Part shown: piece by piece, positions 1 through 12,200 of the stretch
Layout: every line of letters starts with the position of its first letter
Numbering within the stretch: position 1 is the first letter of the stretch
Assembly: GCA_008931825.1 (NCBI GenBank)
Contig: QXVZ01016493.1
Location: 1 to 21,627, forward strand
Direction of reading: 5' to 3'
Length of the DNA stretch: 21,627 nt
From: Phallusia fumigata
Taxonomy: Eukaryota; Chordata; Ascidiacea; Phlebobranchia; Ascidiidae
Made by a program: the position numbers and the translations under genes
Notes under the pieces: model-generated
What the model was told of the DNA's origin: nothing
The model's database searches: none
The model's input: the letters and a program-made list of their open reading frames with translations, nothing else

Positions 1-1906
1 AAGTATCGAAATTGCGTCACCACCCGATTATGTGCGTGCAACATTCAGGTTCATAGAAAGCGACCTTTCAAACCGCAAGAAGGAACGGGCGTTTAATTGT
101 GGGTGAAAATTGGACGACGCCAAACACCAGCAATTAATGTGAAAACGCTTCTCGCCACAGTCCATGTACTGCGGTCATGGCTGCGTCTCCGCCTACGCTA
201 AGAGATAATTACAAAATCCTAATAAGCCAATAAGAGTGATGCATTAGGTGGGGTTGACACGTGAATTCGACAGGTCGAAATGCAAGTCGTTGTTCTTACA
301 GTTTCAATCTGCGTCGGCTGAGGTTGGGGTAAAGTTGAGAAGGCGTGTCGCAAAAAGGGCTGCTATTGGGATGCATAGAAACCGAATTGCCATCGTAATT
401 TGGGCAAACGTCATGTTAATTTCCATTTTGTGGCGTTTGAAAAGGTCATAAAGGTGTAACTTAAATCATTTACAGCTCATACAACGTATTGTCTACAGGT
501 TGACCTAACCCAATTTACGCGTCGTGACCGAATTGTACATCCACTCGAAGCGGTTAAGAGTAAGGATATTGTAGTAAATTACAATTGAATGATACAAGTC
601 ACCCAAAACGAACCCACTGTATGCAAATCGTCGTGTCAAAGGACCGATAAACTGGGTCGTTTCCATAACACACCTTACACTACGGAAACAGAACTAACGA
701 AGCTTCACTATGATTTGATAGGTGTGGTAAATTTTTAACCAATTAATGACCATTACACAATTAGCAGTTTCGACAACAGTTTTTAACAAAGACTTGTTAA
801 ATGTTCTTGTACCTCATATGAATTTAGGCAATGTAATGGTGTTTTAATTCCAAGTAGTCAGGCTTACTTTATTTCGTTGGCGGTTTTCCGAAAACTAGAT
901 AGCCCAGTTCTTACAGCGTTTAACGTTTTGACCCTGATGCGCCCGCCTGTCATCGCAAGTCAAACCATTGACCCAAAGAGCGAACCGCAGTGCTATGGTG
1001 TCGCAAAGAATTGCCACAGCCTGGCGTGATGTTTACGGCTTACAGTGGCTGTGACACGCGGAAATATGACAAATTGCGGTCAATGCGGCGAAAACGTGCG
1101 GCGACCAGCGGATTATCATGCGATGGAAATAGGAAAATCGAGAGATATTTGTTGGTGTGTCGCAATAGGCGGGTCGCGCGGAAGCCAATGCGATGAGCTC
1201 AGCTTGTGATGCTTTTAATGGCGAGATTACGTTTTATGCGGCTTCGGTTGAGGTCTGCTGGGCTTGGAAAGGGCTTTGCAGGCGCTGTTGTGACTTAAGC
1301 TCGGGCGCGTGCATTTGTTTTGTACATGAGCCCACGTGGGTATGGACTCTGCTTTTGTGAGTTTGCGAACAAACAGAACACAGCACAAAGGCGGTTTCGC
1401 ATAATAAACGCTTAAGTTGCTGCACCTACACACCTCTTGGGCGTTTCCAAACCGACCTACGTGCGTCAACCACACTGCTACAGCGCGCCCGTTCAACATC
1501 AAGTATGCCCGTCAATCATTTCTCTGACTGTGTTTTCGAGAGAAAAGTCGAAAATTGGTCGTATATCTTGCTTACGAAACAAACTAAGTCGGTAAACTAT
1601 TTTTCGAGTAAGGGTTTCTATATTTCAAAACAAAGATAGACTATCATTCAGAAAGACTCAAATGTTTGCTACACCCCAAGCATGAAATTTCATTATTAGG
1701 GTCTCAGTCCGGCGACGTTTGCGTGATGCTTAAAGTTACGAACTTACCCCTTGCACTACATGTAGCAAAACAACATGTCCCCAAAACTGGGCAACGCATC
1801 AAGATAATTGAATTTTTAAGACCAAACCAAACTTAGTTATCCGTTAATATTGGACACAGATTAACTGTGCTCAACGGCCTCTGAGAATTGCCGTAAGTGT
1901 CGATAC
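1..1906. other. Left flank with no supportable gene
   Basis: I scanned both strands for exons with splice signals and recognisable protein and found none I can support. The open frames here are short and low in family-like content. The missing C-terminal exons of the minus-strand tectonic gene should lie in this stretch or beyond the left edge, but no frame with good splice sites and tectonic-like residues stood out. AT-rich non-coding DNA, otherwise unremarkable. Confidence 0.5.
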
Positions 1907-1914
1907 CACTAATC
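1907..1914. repeat. Left target site duplication of hAT MITE
   Basis: The 8 bases cactaatc next to the left inverted repeat match cactagtc at 2121-2128 except at one position. Confidence 0.65.
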
Positions 1915-2120
1915 CAGTGATTCTCAAAGTGTGGTCCGCGGACCACAAGTGATCCGCCATCCCCTCATAGTGGTCCGCGAAAAGATGACTTAAACTAGGC
2001 ACTGGTTTATAAAATCGCCTGTTTTGAGAACATGTCAGAACGAAATTATGTTTGGTGGTCCTCAGAAAAAAATTCGAAGATGAAGTGGTCCTTGGGCTAA
2101 AAAAGTTTGAGAAACACTGC
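1915..2120. mobile_element. Short non-autonomous hAT-type element (MITE)
   Basis: The element is 206 bases long. It begins CAGTGATTCTCAAAG and ends, read in reverse complement, CAGTGTTTCTCAAAC, so the terminal inverted repeats match at nearly all of about 15 positions. The flanks are cactaatc (1907-1914) and cactagtc (2121-2128), a 7-of-8 match to an 8-base target site duplication, which is the size made by hAT transposases. Internal GGTCCGCGGACCAC-like tracts are typical of hAT/Charlie-type MITEs. There is no transposase. The contig that follows the N at 3412 begins inside a copy of the right end of this element. hAT assignment rests on TIR and TSD form only. Confidence 0.8.
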
Positions 2121-2128
2121 ACTAGTCT
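2121..2128. repeat. Right target site duplication of hAT MITE
   Basis: The 8 bases cactagtc follow the right terminal repeat and pair with 1907-1914 (7 of 8 identical). Confidence 0.65.
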
Positions 2129-2304
2129 AAGTGAAAACACCCTTCCAGTACTGCAAAGAAAATAAGCGAAGACGAATTCTCACGTTCCAGCACCAACCTT
2201 GCCACGACCCTACGACTCCCGGACGCCGTCTAGCGGCATTAAAAAATCGACCTAAGCAGAAATCCCTACTTTCATTAAACGTAAGCATTAGGGAAATGCC
2301 ATAC

Positions 2305-3232
2305 CTGGTTTCCATATCTTGAAACCTTGCGTGGTGTCGATGGCGGTAGGTCCAGTTTGTGTGCCACTTATTACTGGCAGACCTACTTCGTAACCGGGAT
2401 TGCCTGAACGCTGAACGGTGGTTGGGATGATGAACGCTGATCGGACGGTGAAGGATTGTGACAGGAGGTTGTTTGGTGGTGTGCCTACGATGCAAGAAAA
2501 AAGTTTGCAAACTATTTAATGATACATTTTTATGCCATTTTTTCGCATGATTTTAAGTGACAGATTTCCTCTTGGTTTGATTGCAATGTAACTTCCTTAT
2601 CAGTCTTTGTCAAATACATTAGGGACATTAGGCGAAGACTGTGATTCTCAGCGTTTTTTTTTTCTATTTCGCCTCTTACCCATCACAGACGTTTTTTCCA
2701 CAAAAAATCCAAAAAATTGTTACGTCACAAAAAAGGATCGTTTCCCATCCTTCCCCAATACAAAAGTTCTCCGATCAGTTTTAACCTCCATTGAATATCT
2801 TTTGACTTATTAGGGCTTGGGCGCTAAAAATTAAGTGAGAACCAACGATTATAATAATGAAATTTTATTTGGTTTACATCCATTTTTTAAACGCTAATTT
2901 TGAATTTAAATACCCTGGACGAAAACTAAAACAGCTTATTTCTTACATCAAGGGTTGTTTAATAATTTGTTTGTTTGCTTGGACATGCCAGGCCTAATAA
3001 CATTAGTTGCAGTACATACATATTGGTTTAGTTTGGTTTCATAAAATAAGCTTACCATCTGATAAAATTGGGCCAGTTAATGGGACATCGGCCAAGATGA
3101 CGTCAACATCAACGTTCGTCACTTGATTCCCTTCCCACGTGACCACATACGTCACACTGACCACCGTGTTGTTGCAAGTCGCACCTCCTGACACTGATGG
3201 TGAGACAACGTCGGTGGTTGTGATGATGGTGC
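2305..3232 (-). other. Second copy of tectonic exons 11 and 12
   Basis: Exon 3232-3056 (177 bases) appears identical to 4547-4371. Exon 2484-2305 (180 bases) differs from 3790-3611 at several bases and changes three residues near the end and middle (P to T, L to Q, Q to K, going from the 3790 copy to this one). Both exons start and end in phase 1, so a real tandem duplication would keep the frame open. The N between the copies makes an allelic contig overlap more likely. Confidence 0.8.
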
Positions 3233-6200
3233 CTGAGAATTATAACAAACACATTACAAAGAATAAAAGTGAGCATTTGCACGTTATATTGCTCTGTGTC
3301 TTAAAAACCACATCATTACTACGTAAAGTTACAAAACTTATGTGTGTGCAGGGCTTTCAAGAAAAACTGTCAAGACGTTACAAACCTATTTGGGACCCCT
3401 AATCTTAGCAANTTGAGAAACACTGCACTAGTCTAAGTGAAAACACCCTTCCAGCATTGCAAAGAAAATAAGTGAAGACGAATTCTCACGTTCCAGCACC
3501 AACCTTGCCACGACCCTACGACTCCCAGACGCCGTCTAGCGGCATTAAAAATTCGACCTAAGCAGAAATCCCTACTTTCATTTAACGTAAGCAATAGGGA
3601 AATGCCATACCTGGTTGCCATATTTTGAACCCTAGCGTGGTGTCGATGGCAGTAGGTCCAGTTTGTGTGCCGCTTATTACTGGGAGACCTACTTCGTAAC
3701 CGGGATTGCCTGAACGCTGAACGGTGGGTGGGATGATGAACGCTGATCGGACGGTGAAGGATTGTGACAAGAGGTTGTTAGGCGGTGTGCCTACGATGCA
3801 AGAAAAAAGTTTGCAAACTATTTAATGATACTTTTTTATACCATTTTTTCGCATGATTTTAAGTGACAGATTTCCTCTTGGTTTGATTGCAATGTAACTT
3901 CCTTATCAGTCTTTGTCAAATACATTAGGGACATTAGGCGAAGATGAGCGAAGACTGTGATTCTTAGCGTTTTTTTTTCTGTTTCGCCTCTTACCCATAA
4001 TAGACGTTTTTCCCACAAAAAATCCAACAAATTGTTACGTCACAAAAAAGGATCGTTTCCCATCCTTCCCCAATACAAACGTTCTCCGATCAGTTTTAAA
4101 CTCCATTGAATATCTTTTGACTTATTAGGGCTTGGGCGCTAAAAATTAAGTGAGAACCAACGATTATAATAATGAAATTTTATTTGGTTTACATCCATTT
4201 TTTAAACGCTAATTTTGAATTTAAATACCCTGGACGAAAACTAAAACAGCTTATTTCTTACATCAAGGGTTGTTTAATAATTTGTTTGTTTGCTTGGACA
4301 TGCCAGGCCTAATAACATTAGTTGCAGTACATACATATTGGTTTAGTTTGGTTTCATAAAATAAGCTTACCATCTGATAAAATTGGGCCAGTTAATGGGA
4401 CATCGGCCAAGATGACGTCAACATCAACGTTCGTCACTTGATTCCCTTCCCACGTGACCACATACGTCACACTGACCACCGTGTTGTTGCAAGTCGCACC
4501 TCCTGACACTGATGGTGAGACAACGTCGGTGGTTGTGATGATGGTGCCTGAGAATTATAACAAACACATTACAAAGAATAAAAGTGAGCATTTGCACGTT
4601 ATATTGCTCTGTGTCTTAAAAACCACATCATTACTACGTAAAGTTACAAAACTTATGTGTGTGCAGGGCTTTCAAGAAAAACTGTCAAGACGTTACAAAC
4701 CTATTTGGGACCCCTAATCTTAGCAACATTGTTTGGAAACAAAAACTGAATAATTTTGTGTACGTTAAACTTCAACAACCGCCCATTTAATGTCAGTTCT
4801 TCAGTCAAGTGCCGTATCTCTCGCTCCCCGAAACAGTGTACATGCTGCCCACTTCTCTCTTAAAGGACAGTGAATAATAGAAGCAACGCTTTGCCGAGAC
4901 ATTCGGATAGAACCTAATATTTCGAACGCCCAACATCGGCTTTCTGTCTCTATTCGACACACATACAAAGTTCACAAAGGCAAAGTTTTTCACAAATAGA
5001 CGCCGGCAAATATCGACCAGCACAGGAACTAAGAGAAAGTCGATTCGTTAAAGCCATGTCTTGGCCACCGTGTAAATTGGTCATTGCGACAAGGATGCCG
5101 CGACGTTGAAACAGATATGCGATGGACTTAATATAGTCAGGAAAAGCTAAACCTCTTTCGGCTGGAGACGCATGAGATAAAACCAAAATTTGGAAAATCC
5201 AGAATAAAAATATTTGAAGAAACTTGTTTTACCACATACACATAGAATTATGCAACAAAATCCAAAAGCATCTTCACATTTTAAAAAAATAGGATACATT
5301 TGCGCAAAGAGCCGCGGTTAGATTACCCCTAATGTATTATTAGCATACTATTATTATAAATTTTTACATGGTCAATTTTTACACAGTTGTAACACAGTCG
5401 CAATATGAAAGGGACGTTTCACTCTATCAAGGCGCACGTGAATTTTCTTTGACATCAAAAATTTGGTCCTCGCGGCGTTGATTGCAACCGGCGAGACGAA
5501 CGTTGTTGGAATTCGAAAGGCGCAATTTTAACCAATCAACGCGCATTCCAGGTAGAACCACGTGGTGTGCGTGGTCAGGTTGTCAACGTTGCAAGCACAA
5601 ACCCTCGTCATATTTTATTTGCACGCTCCCAGTTTTGCGAGGATTTTACGTTGGAGCGCAGCTTCTACACTACGCACGCATCTACGACACTGCTACAGAC
5701 GTTTCAAGGCTCATTTGCACGAGTTTTACTGCAGCTGAGAAGTTTTATTGATTGTTAGCGTGGCTTACTACGAGAATTTTTATTGAAAAGCCGCATATCC
5801 GAACGCAGCTTGACGAATTTTTAGTGACCTGTCGATTCGAAGACGCGACGGACCTTGGCAATTTTACGGTAAGGCAAAGTGGTCAAAACGTTTCTTGTTG
5901 AAACTCAAGGTGTGTATATATGTTTTACCTGTGCGAGGGCAACGCCTAAAAGGCTCCTAAAAAGGCCATTTTGGTGATGACGGTTAGAGTTTTAGGTTCT
6001 GTGTAGATTTTCAGTACGCCCTGTCATGAAAACTGCAATCAATTGGCTGATAGTAGTTCTCTAACTTTCTAAAGTGTGAAAAAATCCCCGACTTGTGTGA
6101 CAGTGTTTGCCAAAATAGTTTTGAGGTGTCGAGGTTCATGGTAAAGCGACGTTTTATTATCAACCTAAAGGCGAATTCCTCAGCAGGTTGGCAATTTCCG

Positions 6201-9200
6201 GATGTCAGTCATAAAATATAAACACCGACGGAAGAGCAGGACAGCCGACTAACATTTTTTCATTTTTTTGACAAGGTTTTTATTCCACAGTGTGGTAAAT
6301 ACACTGTATTGCAAAGCGTTCGGCAATCGCAGCTGCGATCATCTGTGCATAATGACGTTTTCATTGTACTTCCAGAAAATGGCGATCGAGTCGCGATTTC
6401 GTACCCGGGGCGGCTACAGTCACGTGACCCCGTACAACCGCCAAAATCGTGGGGTGCTGACGCGAAAACCCCCTGCTCCCCCCACCACGCGGGCCCGCAG
6501 CAGCAGCGGCGCCGCAGCCTCGTACGCTTACGTGGCTTCACAGCGGACGTCAATGGGAAAGGGAGGAGCGATGACGTCATTAGGTCACGCTCCAATGCCG
6601 ATGACGTGTAACCAGCAGCAACAACCGATAAAGGTAGGCAAAAAAGTTTGCTACATTTTTCGGGCTGTTAACGACATTTTAATTACATTTTACCAAGTGT
6701 TTCAATTTGTGTGTATAACTTGAAACGCTAACCTCGTTTCAAAAATGTAGTGGCCCAAACAGTTAAAGCGACATGCTTTATCGATCTAACGTTTTGACAA
6801 GTCAGGCCATCATTCAGGCTTGCACCAGAAATGTAGGTATTTATGCACGTATGTGCAAAAACGTGAAGGTGCTATTATTTGGGCCAGTATATTTTTGATC
6901 GTACAATTTGTTTCACACACTAGTTTCACATTATCAATTTTCTTTACTAAAGCGTGGTTGTAAAGCATTTCATTTCGCGACCATTTTACAGAATTTACAG
7001 CAGCGTGGGGCAGGGGTGGCGCCGTACACTCAAGACACAAGTATGGCGTTCGTCGCAATGCCGATGACGCTGCCCCCACCGATCTGTGCCCAAACCAGAC
7101 TACCCCAGTTTGATCGCCTGTATGAGGAGTTTGAAAAAATGAAGGTAGGGTGAATGTTTTGTTACTGCTGTCACAAATTCATTGAAATTTCTTTTAAAAA
7201 CAGTTTTTTTTTGGCCGTGTTTCTCAATCATTGGGAATTCCCCACCCGGGGTAAATTTTTTAATGGTTGTTTGAGTTTGAAAAGTTCATCAATTGTAGGA
7301 GCTTAGCTTCTCAATGTATTGATATGAACATAAATATTGGCGAAGTGTTAATTTACCTCGCTTTCGTGAATTATACGACTACCATGATAAACAAATTTCC
7401 AGCTTAGGTACAATCCTTTAAATCTGCCTTTATTAGTTACGTCTCTCCAGCCTTATCGCCGCTACATCTATTCATGTATACAGACATGCTTTCGAGATTT
7501 AATTAATTGCTTGTCATGTCAATGCTATCTGTTCTGTCACAGAGAGGTGGCTTTGTCATCCAACCCCAACCACAGCTCCCGCCCCAAAGCAGCACCCTTC
7601 CAGTAGAACTCCCCGTTGGGCTTCCACCCACTCAACAGCTGGTTCAGCGCATTCCAAGCCCCACGCCGTCCGTCGGCTCTTGCGCGTCGTCTAGCGGCGG
7701 AGAGCAGGCGGAGCACGGGGTGTTCGCAACCGCCATGAAGCTATTCATGCATTCTTATATGCCCACAGCCTGTTTTGACTGCGCTACTCCAGTGGACGAT
7801 TGGGGAAGAGAGGCACAAGCTCTACTTGCTGAAGTGATGGCACCCGGTCAAGTGGACGAACGGTATGTACTTGGTCAGCATTCTTGACCGTTCGTTCCAA
7901 TGTGATTTTGGCTGCGTACATTACCAGCTTTGTTTGTAAGATTTGTCTTGGTTGTGGTGGTTCCATGTCACATAGTTGTTTTGACTGACCTAAATCTCGG
8001 CAAAACGTTATTACTTTCCCCGTTACAAGTTTGGTGATATTACATCAGTCGCCCGTCTTGGTATACTGACCTGTATGCCTCAAACAAGATCTTGTATTTA
8101 GGTCCACCAAGAGCACATGGCCACACAGCACCAGCAGCCGCAACACGTCATCAGACTATGACGTCAGCACAAGCGGATCGAGCAGCCCCGATAAAACGTT
8201 CGGTGGCGGCGGGGTGGGACTGGCGCCTGTTAGAGACCCGATGTGGATGGGAAACGGGGCACAGCAGAAGATGGACATCCACCGGCACATACTGGAGATA
8301 AAGCCGTCGCCCTACCCCGGGGGAAGTCCCCTCTCGCTCCCATCGGTGATAAGCAACCACAGTAGTGACAACGACGCCGATGACGAATCGGTGACGTCAT
8401 CTATAAGGTAGGGATGTATGAGGTACCGGTTTCCGTCCTTTGAATACGTTGGGAGATTGGGGTTTTCTTGGGTACACAGTTCATTGTATTGAATAGTTTA
8501 ATGAGAAGATGCAAGCCAGTATTTGCCTGTAAACGTTTTCTAGGTTTCGACGAACGCTGTGGTCTTCTTTGGAATTTTCCAAAAGGCCTGGGTAATTTAT
8601 TCTGTGGGTTGACTTACAAGCCTTGTGCAGAAAATAGTGCTGAATATGGGAAATAGTACTAAATCTGAAACTGGCAAGTTTGGTAAAAAAAAGTCATTTT
8701 ACCATCTCCACATATAATATTACCACACACTTGTACGTGTAAATAGAAATTGTTGACAGTTGTGTTGGTATTTCGTATTTAATAATTTATAATTAACATT
8801 CAGCAGCCCAGCATCGGTCCTTCCCAGGGCGTGCAGCAACACCACTGTGCGTCGCCCTTCCTACAAGAAGAAACACGATTCGGCCCGGATTCGCTTGTCG
8901 ATGGATTCTGGTTACCAATCGTCATCGACAGATGGAGGTAGCTCGTGCCACGGTGGGTGCTAACCAAACGTATAAGTCACTTTACACACAATAACCCCGA
9001 GACGTAGCCAGGAGGGGCATTCCCCCTCCCCAAACCCCAAAGTTGCAGATTCCAAATTTGATATTTTGCAAGAAACAATATCCACTTTACGCTATAGTAT
9101 TAGCATCTTCTTGTTTTCTGATTCGAGGTGTGTCTGAAACCCGACACTTTTACTCGCTAAAAACCCATAACATATCTAGCTGCCTTCGCCACTGCACTGA

Positions 9201-12200
9201 CCAATCAGCATGTTTCACGTGACCAATATTTTAAAGGCAGCCAGGCGCCAGCGGGGTGTTTAGACTCGGACGGATTCTCCTCCGACATCGGTTCCACCTG
9301 TTCGTCGCGCCCTTCGTCGCCGACACGAGACACTGGGTTTTTATCACCGACCGATCTTCCGCCGTACTTGAATGCCTTACTCGAAGCCCCGTGGATCCAA
9401 AATGCCGGCTCTAATGCCAGAAGACGTGATATTGCACGGAGCGGAGTCCCTATACCCACGGTGACCATTACGGAAGAGGCGTGTAAACTTTCCACCACCA
9501 CACCGCCGCAGCCGTCGTCAGGCGCCGAGGCTGGTAGCACGTACACGTACCACAAGCACAAGGATTGGATCACCGACGAGATACTGGAGATGATTGTGGT
9601 TCGTGACCGCCTCTACAAGCGCATGAAGAAGCATCCGGCGCCTGACATTGTTGACATGTACAAAAAGGTAACCGTTCGCCCTACCTTTGTTTCAATGTAT
9701 GCTTAGATTCAGATGAGGGGGCGGCAACTCGTGGTACGCCCGGTTATAAAGAGTTCATATTCTCATTCATTTCGTGAGCCAAGTTAAGCGACCTTTCTGT
9801 TTTAAAGCAGTGACGCCATTAAAATGGAACGCAAAGTTATTACCATTTTTACATAATTTGTTAACCGGCACACTGCGTTCAAAAGGTAGCCGAATCCGAA
9901 TCCGAATCCGAATCCGGATTTAGATGGACAAAGAAAACCTACGTAACGTTGGATATTTTGATTTTAAGATAAAAACTACATTTATGTATAAATTGGCTGA
10001 TCAAGACTTCGCGTGACGCATGTCAAACTCAGCAATCCTGTTCAACTGCAAAGACATACCGCATAAGAAAAAACAAACCACCAGCCCTTGTGAAAAATAA
10101 TGTTCGCTTGCAACTTGGCCGATATAAATTATTTCGTGAAGTCTTATCAGGCTAAGAAATCTTTTCCAACAGCCAAGACCTACCGCACAAGGAAAAAACA
10201 CCATCCCTTGTGTATTCAGGAAGGTCACAACTTGCCCAAAATGAAAATTATGCCTTGTAACTCCTTACAAACCGTTAACACAGGTGCGGAACATGGTGGT
10301 TGGAATGACCCGCAACGCGAAGAGAGCACACGAAAAAAAGTTGGAGGACGAAGCCGCCCGCTCTAGAATGACCGGATATAACCAGAACATGGGACGGTCG
10401 AGGCCGACAAGACGTTCCTCGTCGGGTTATCATAGGCCAAGGTAGTCTTACGTCACCACCGGCAACCAGTCACGTCATTTTACCGCCAGAGGAAAAACGC
10501 TTTGAGATATTATTTCTATCCTGTGTATTTTAGCGCCTGCAGTTTTTCGCCGGTTCGCGTCACGCTTTATTTTTCTTTTTACTTTTTGTTTCTCGCCCGT
10601 GTTCATTTATCGCCGTGTGTTTGCGTTTTCAAGAAGAGTTTTACGTGAAGCTGAAATAAATGTGCATGCATGATTTGACCAAACCAACTCTGCTTACTTG
10701 CAGAACCGGAGGAGTTGAAGAGGCTGACTCCACTGCTGGTAGCAGCACCGCTGTTGGTTTTGACGTAGTTGCTTGAAGAAGTGTCCTTCCTATAAGTGAC
10801 CTAAAATTTATTAGTAAGGTTATTAGGCACAACAAAATATCGAGTTATTGTGCAGGCTTAAACAAAAGTAGTGACTGGTCTCCCAGTTGTAGGGAAAATA
10901 AGGTAGCTGCAATGTTTATGATGCTATATTAGGTTAGTGCTCCGTAACCTTCCAATACCGTCCCAAACTTGGCGGCACAGCTCAACCTATGTTTTCGCCT
11001 TTGGAAGAAAATTTATATCATGGCGTTCTAAAAAATCATAAATGCACAGCGAACAGTCCAGCAAGAGTTTGGATTAGCGAGTTGCACAACTAAGTGTTCA
11101 AAAAAACTTTTTTATTAAATTTCGTTTGGGCACAGTTGTACTGCGACAGACCGGTTGTAGAGCAAAGCAAAACGAGATACGTGATTAGCGAAGCTTAAAA
11201 AATATAAAACAAAATCTGACCAACTGTTACGCCTTTTTCGTTATTAGGCACAAGAATATCCCAATATTTAAGTGCGAACACCAATCTAACGCGCAAGTTA
11301 AATTAAATCATGTATGTTCATACCACCAACTGAGTTTAAATTCAACGGTTTTAGTTACATTGACATTTGCGTTCCCTCCACCCGGTGTGGACTTGATGAG
11401 CGTGGTGTTGGTGACGTAATAATTGATGTCCAGCACGGACCCTCCTACGCAGTTCGATGTTGTGACCATCACATCGCAGTACGCGAAGGAGTCGTTTTGA
11501 AAAGGCACCAAGGCGTTTCGCAAGCATTGACCGGATAGGGATGCCTGAAAATGAAGATAATTTGTTACTGCTAGGTGCTGGTCTGCTCGTTTATGTAAAG
11601 TGCCCTACAAAAGCAAAACACATTGTTATGACAAAATAACAATGAATGAAAAAAATGGTGATATGTGTTTGCTGATTTAATATACTGCTTGCTGATATTT
11701 CTAATATATACTGCTTGCTGAGCGCTTGAAAGGTTGTCTCAAGTTTAGAATACTGCCTCTTGCCAGCCTGGCATGTAATATATTGGTAAGGAGTAAGATA
11801 TGTGTGACTTTAAACAAAAGGATCACCCTACAAATAATTTACCTGCGGCAGAGTAAGATAACCAGTGAAATTAAGCAAAGTTTCAATGATAATAGGATCT
11901 CCATTACGGTAAGGTGTAGTTTGCGTTGGTTGTTGAACAGCATTGCTGTCACTTGGGAAGGTAAAAGAGTTGGCACTGGCTGTTGCAAGGAATGAACTGA
12001 AATTAAACATAAAAGTAATGAAGTGTTTGATGTGACAATATTTTACGCAAGTTGTTTTTTAACATTTTAGACCGGGCCTTTTAAAATCAAAATTTACACT
12101 CCTGACAACCAAATTATGTAGTGCAGAATACCCCCAGCACACCCACAATGTTTAAAACCTCTGACCTAACAGATGTCAAAAATGATGTAATCAACCAAAG

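Larger units (their letters stand above)
2108..3411. repeat. Copy 1 of a 1.3 kb direct duplication
   Basis: This block is repeated at 3413-4726, directly after the single N at 3412. It holds two tectonic exons on the minus strand (3232-3056 and 2484-2305) and the intron between them. The N marks a contig end: the left contig stops at 3411 in sequence that continues uninterrupted at 4726 in copy 2, and the right contig starts at 3413 in sequence that is uninterrupted at 2108 in copy 1. That arrangement is what two overlapping, unmerged contigs from different haplotypes produce. Confidence 0.9.

Noticed and set aside
4805..5186. Overlapping minus-strand frames of 72 and 78 codons in the tectonic intron
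   Set aside because: No recognisable residues, no consistent splice sites and no match to the missing tectonic C-terminus.
6260..6595. 111-codon minus-strand frame opposite exon 1 of the orphan gene
   Set aside because: It is the antisense shadow of a GC-rich exon, with no family features or splice partners.
7214..7262. hAT-end-like stretch (gtgtttctcaatcattggg) in intron 2 of the orphan gene
   Set aside because: Only one end is visible and there is no inverted partner or target duplication.
9001..9060. Repeat-like text (gacgtagccaggaggggcat) in intron 5 of the orphan gene, possible TE fragment
   Set aside because: It recalls dispersed marine invertebrate repeats, but no ends, target duplications or second copy are visible in the window.
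6379..10445. Orphan gene as the ascidian maternal gene pem or as nanos
   Set aside because: The C-terminus is not WRPW and there is no CCHC zinc-finger pair, so neither name can be supported.
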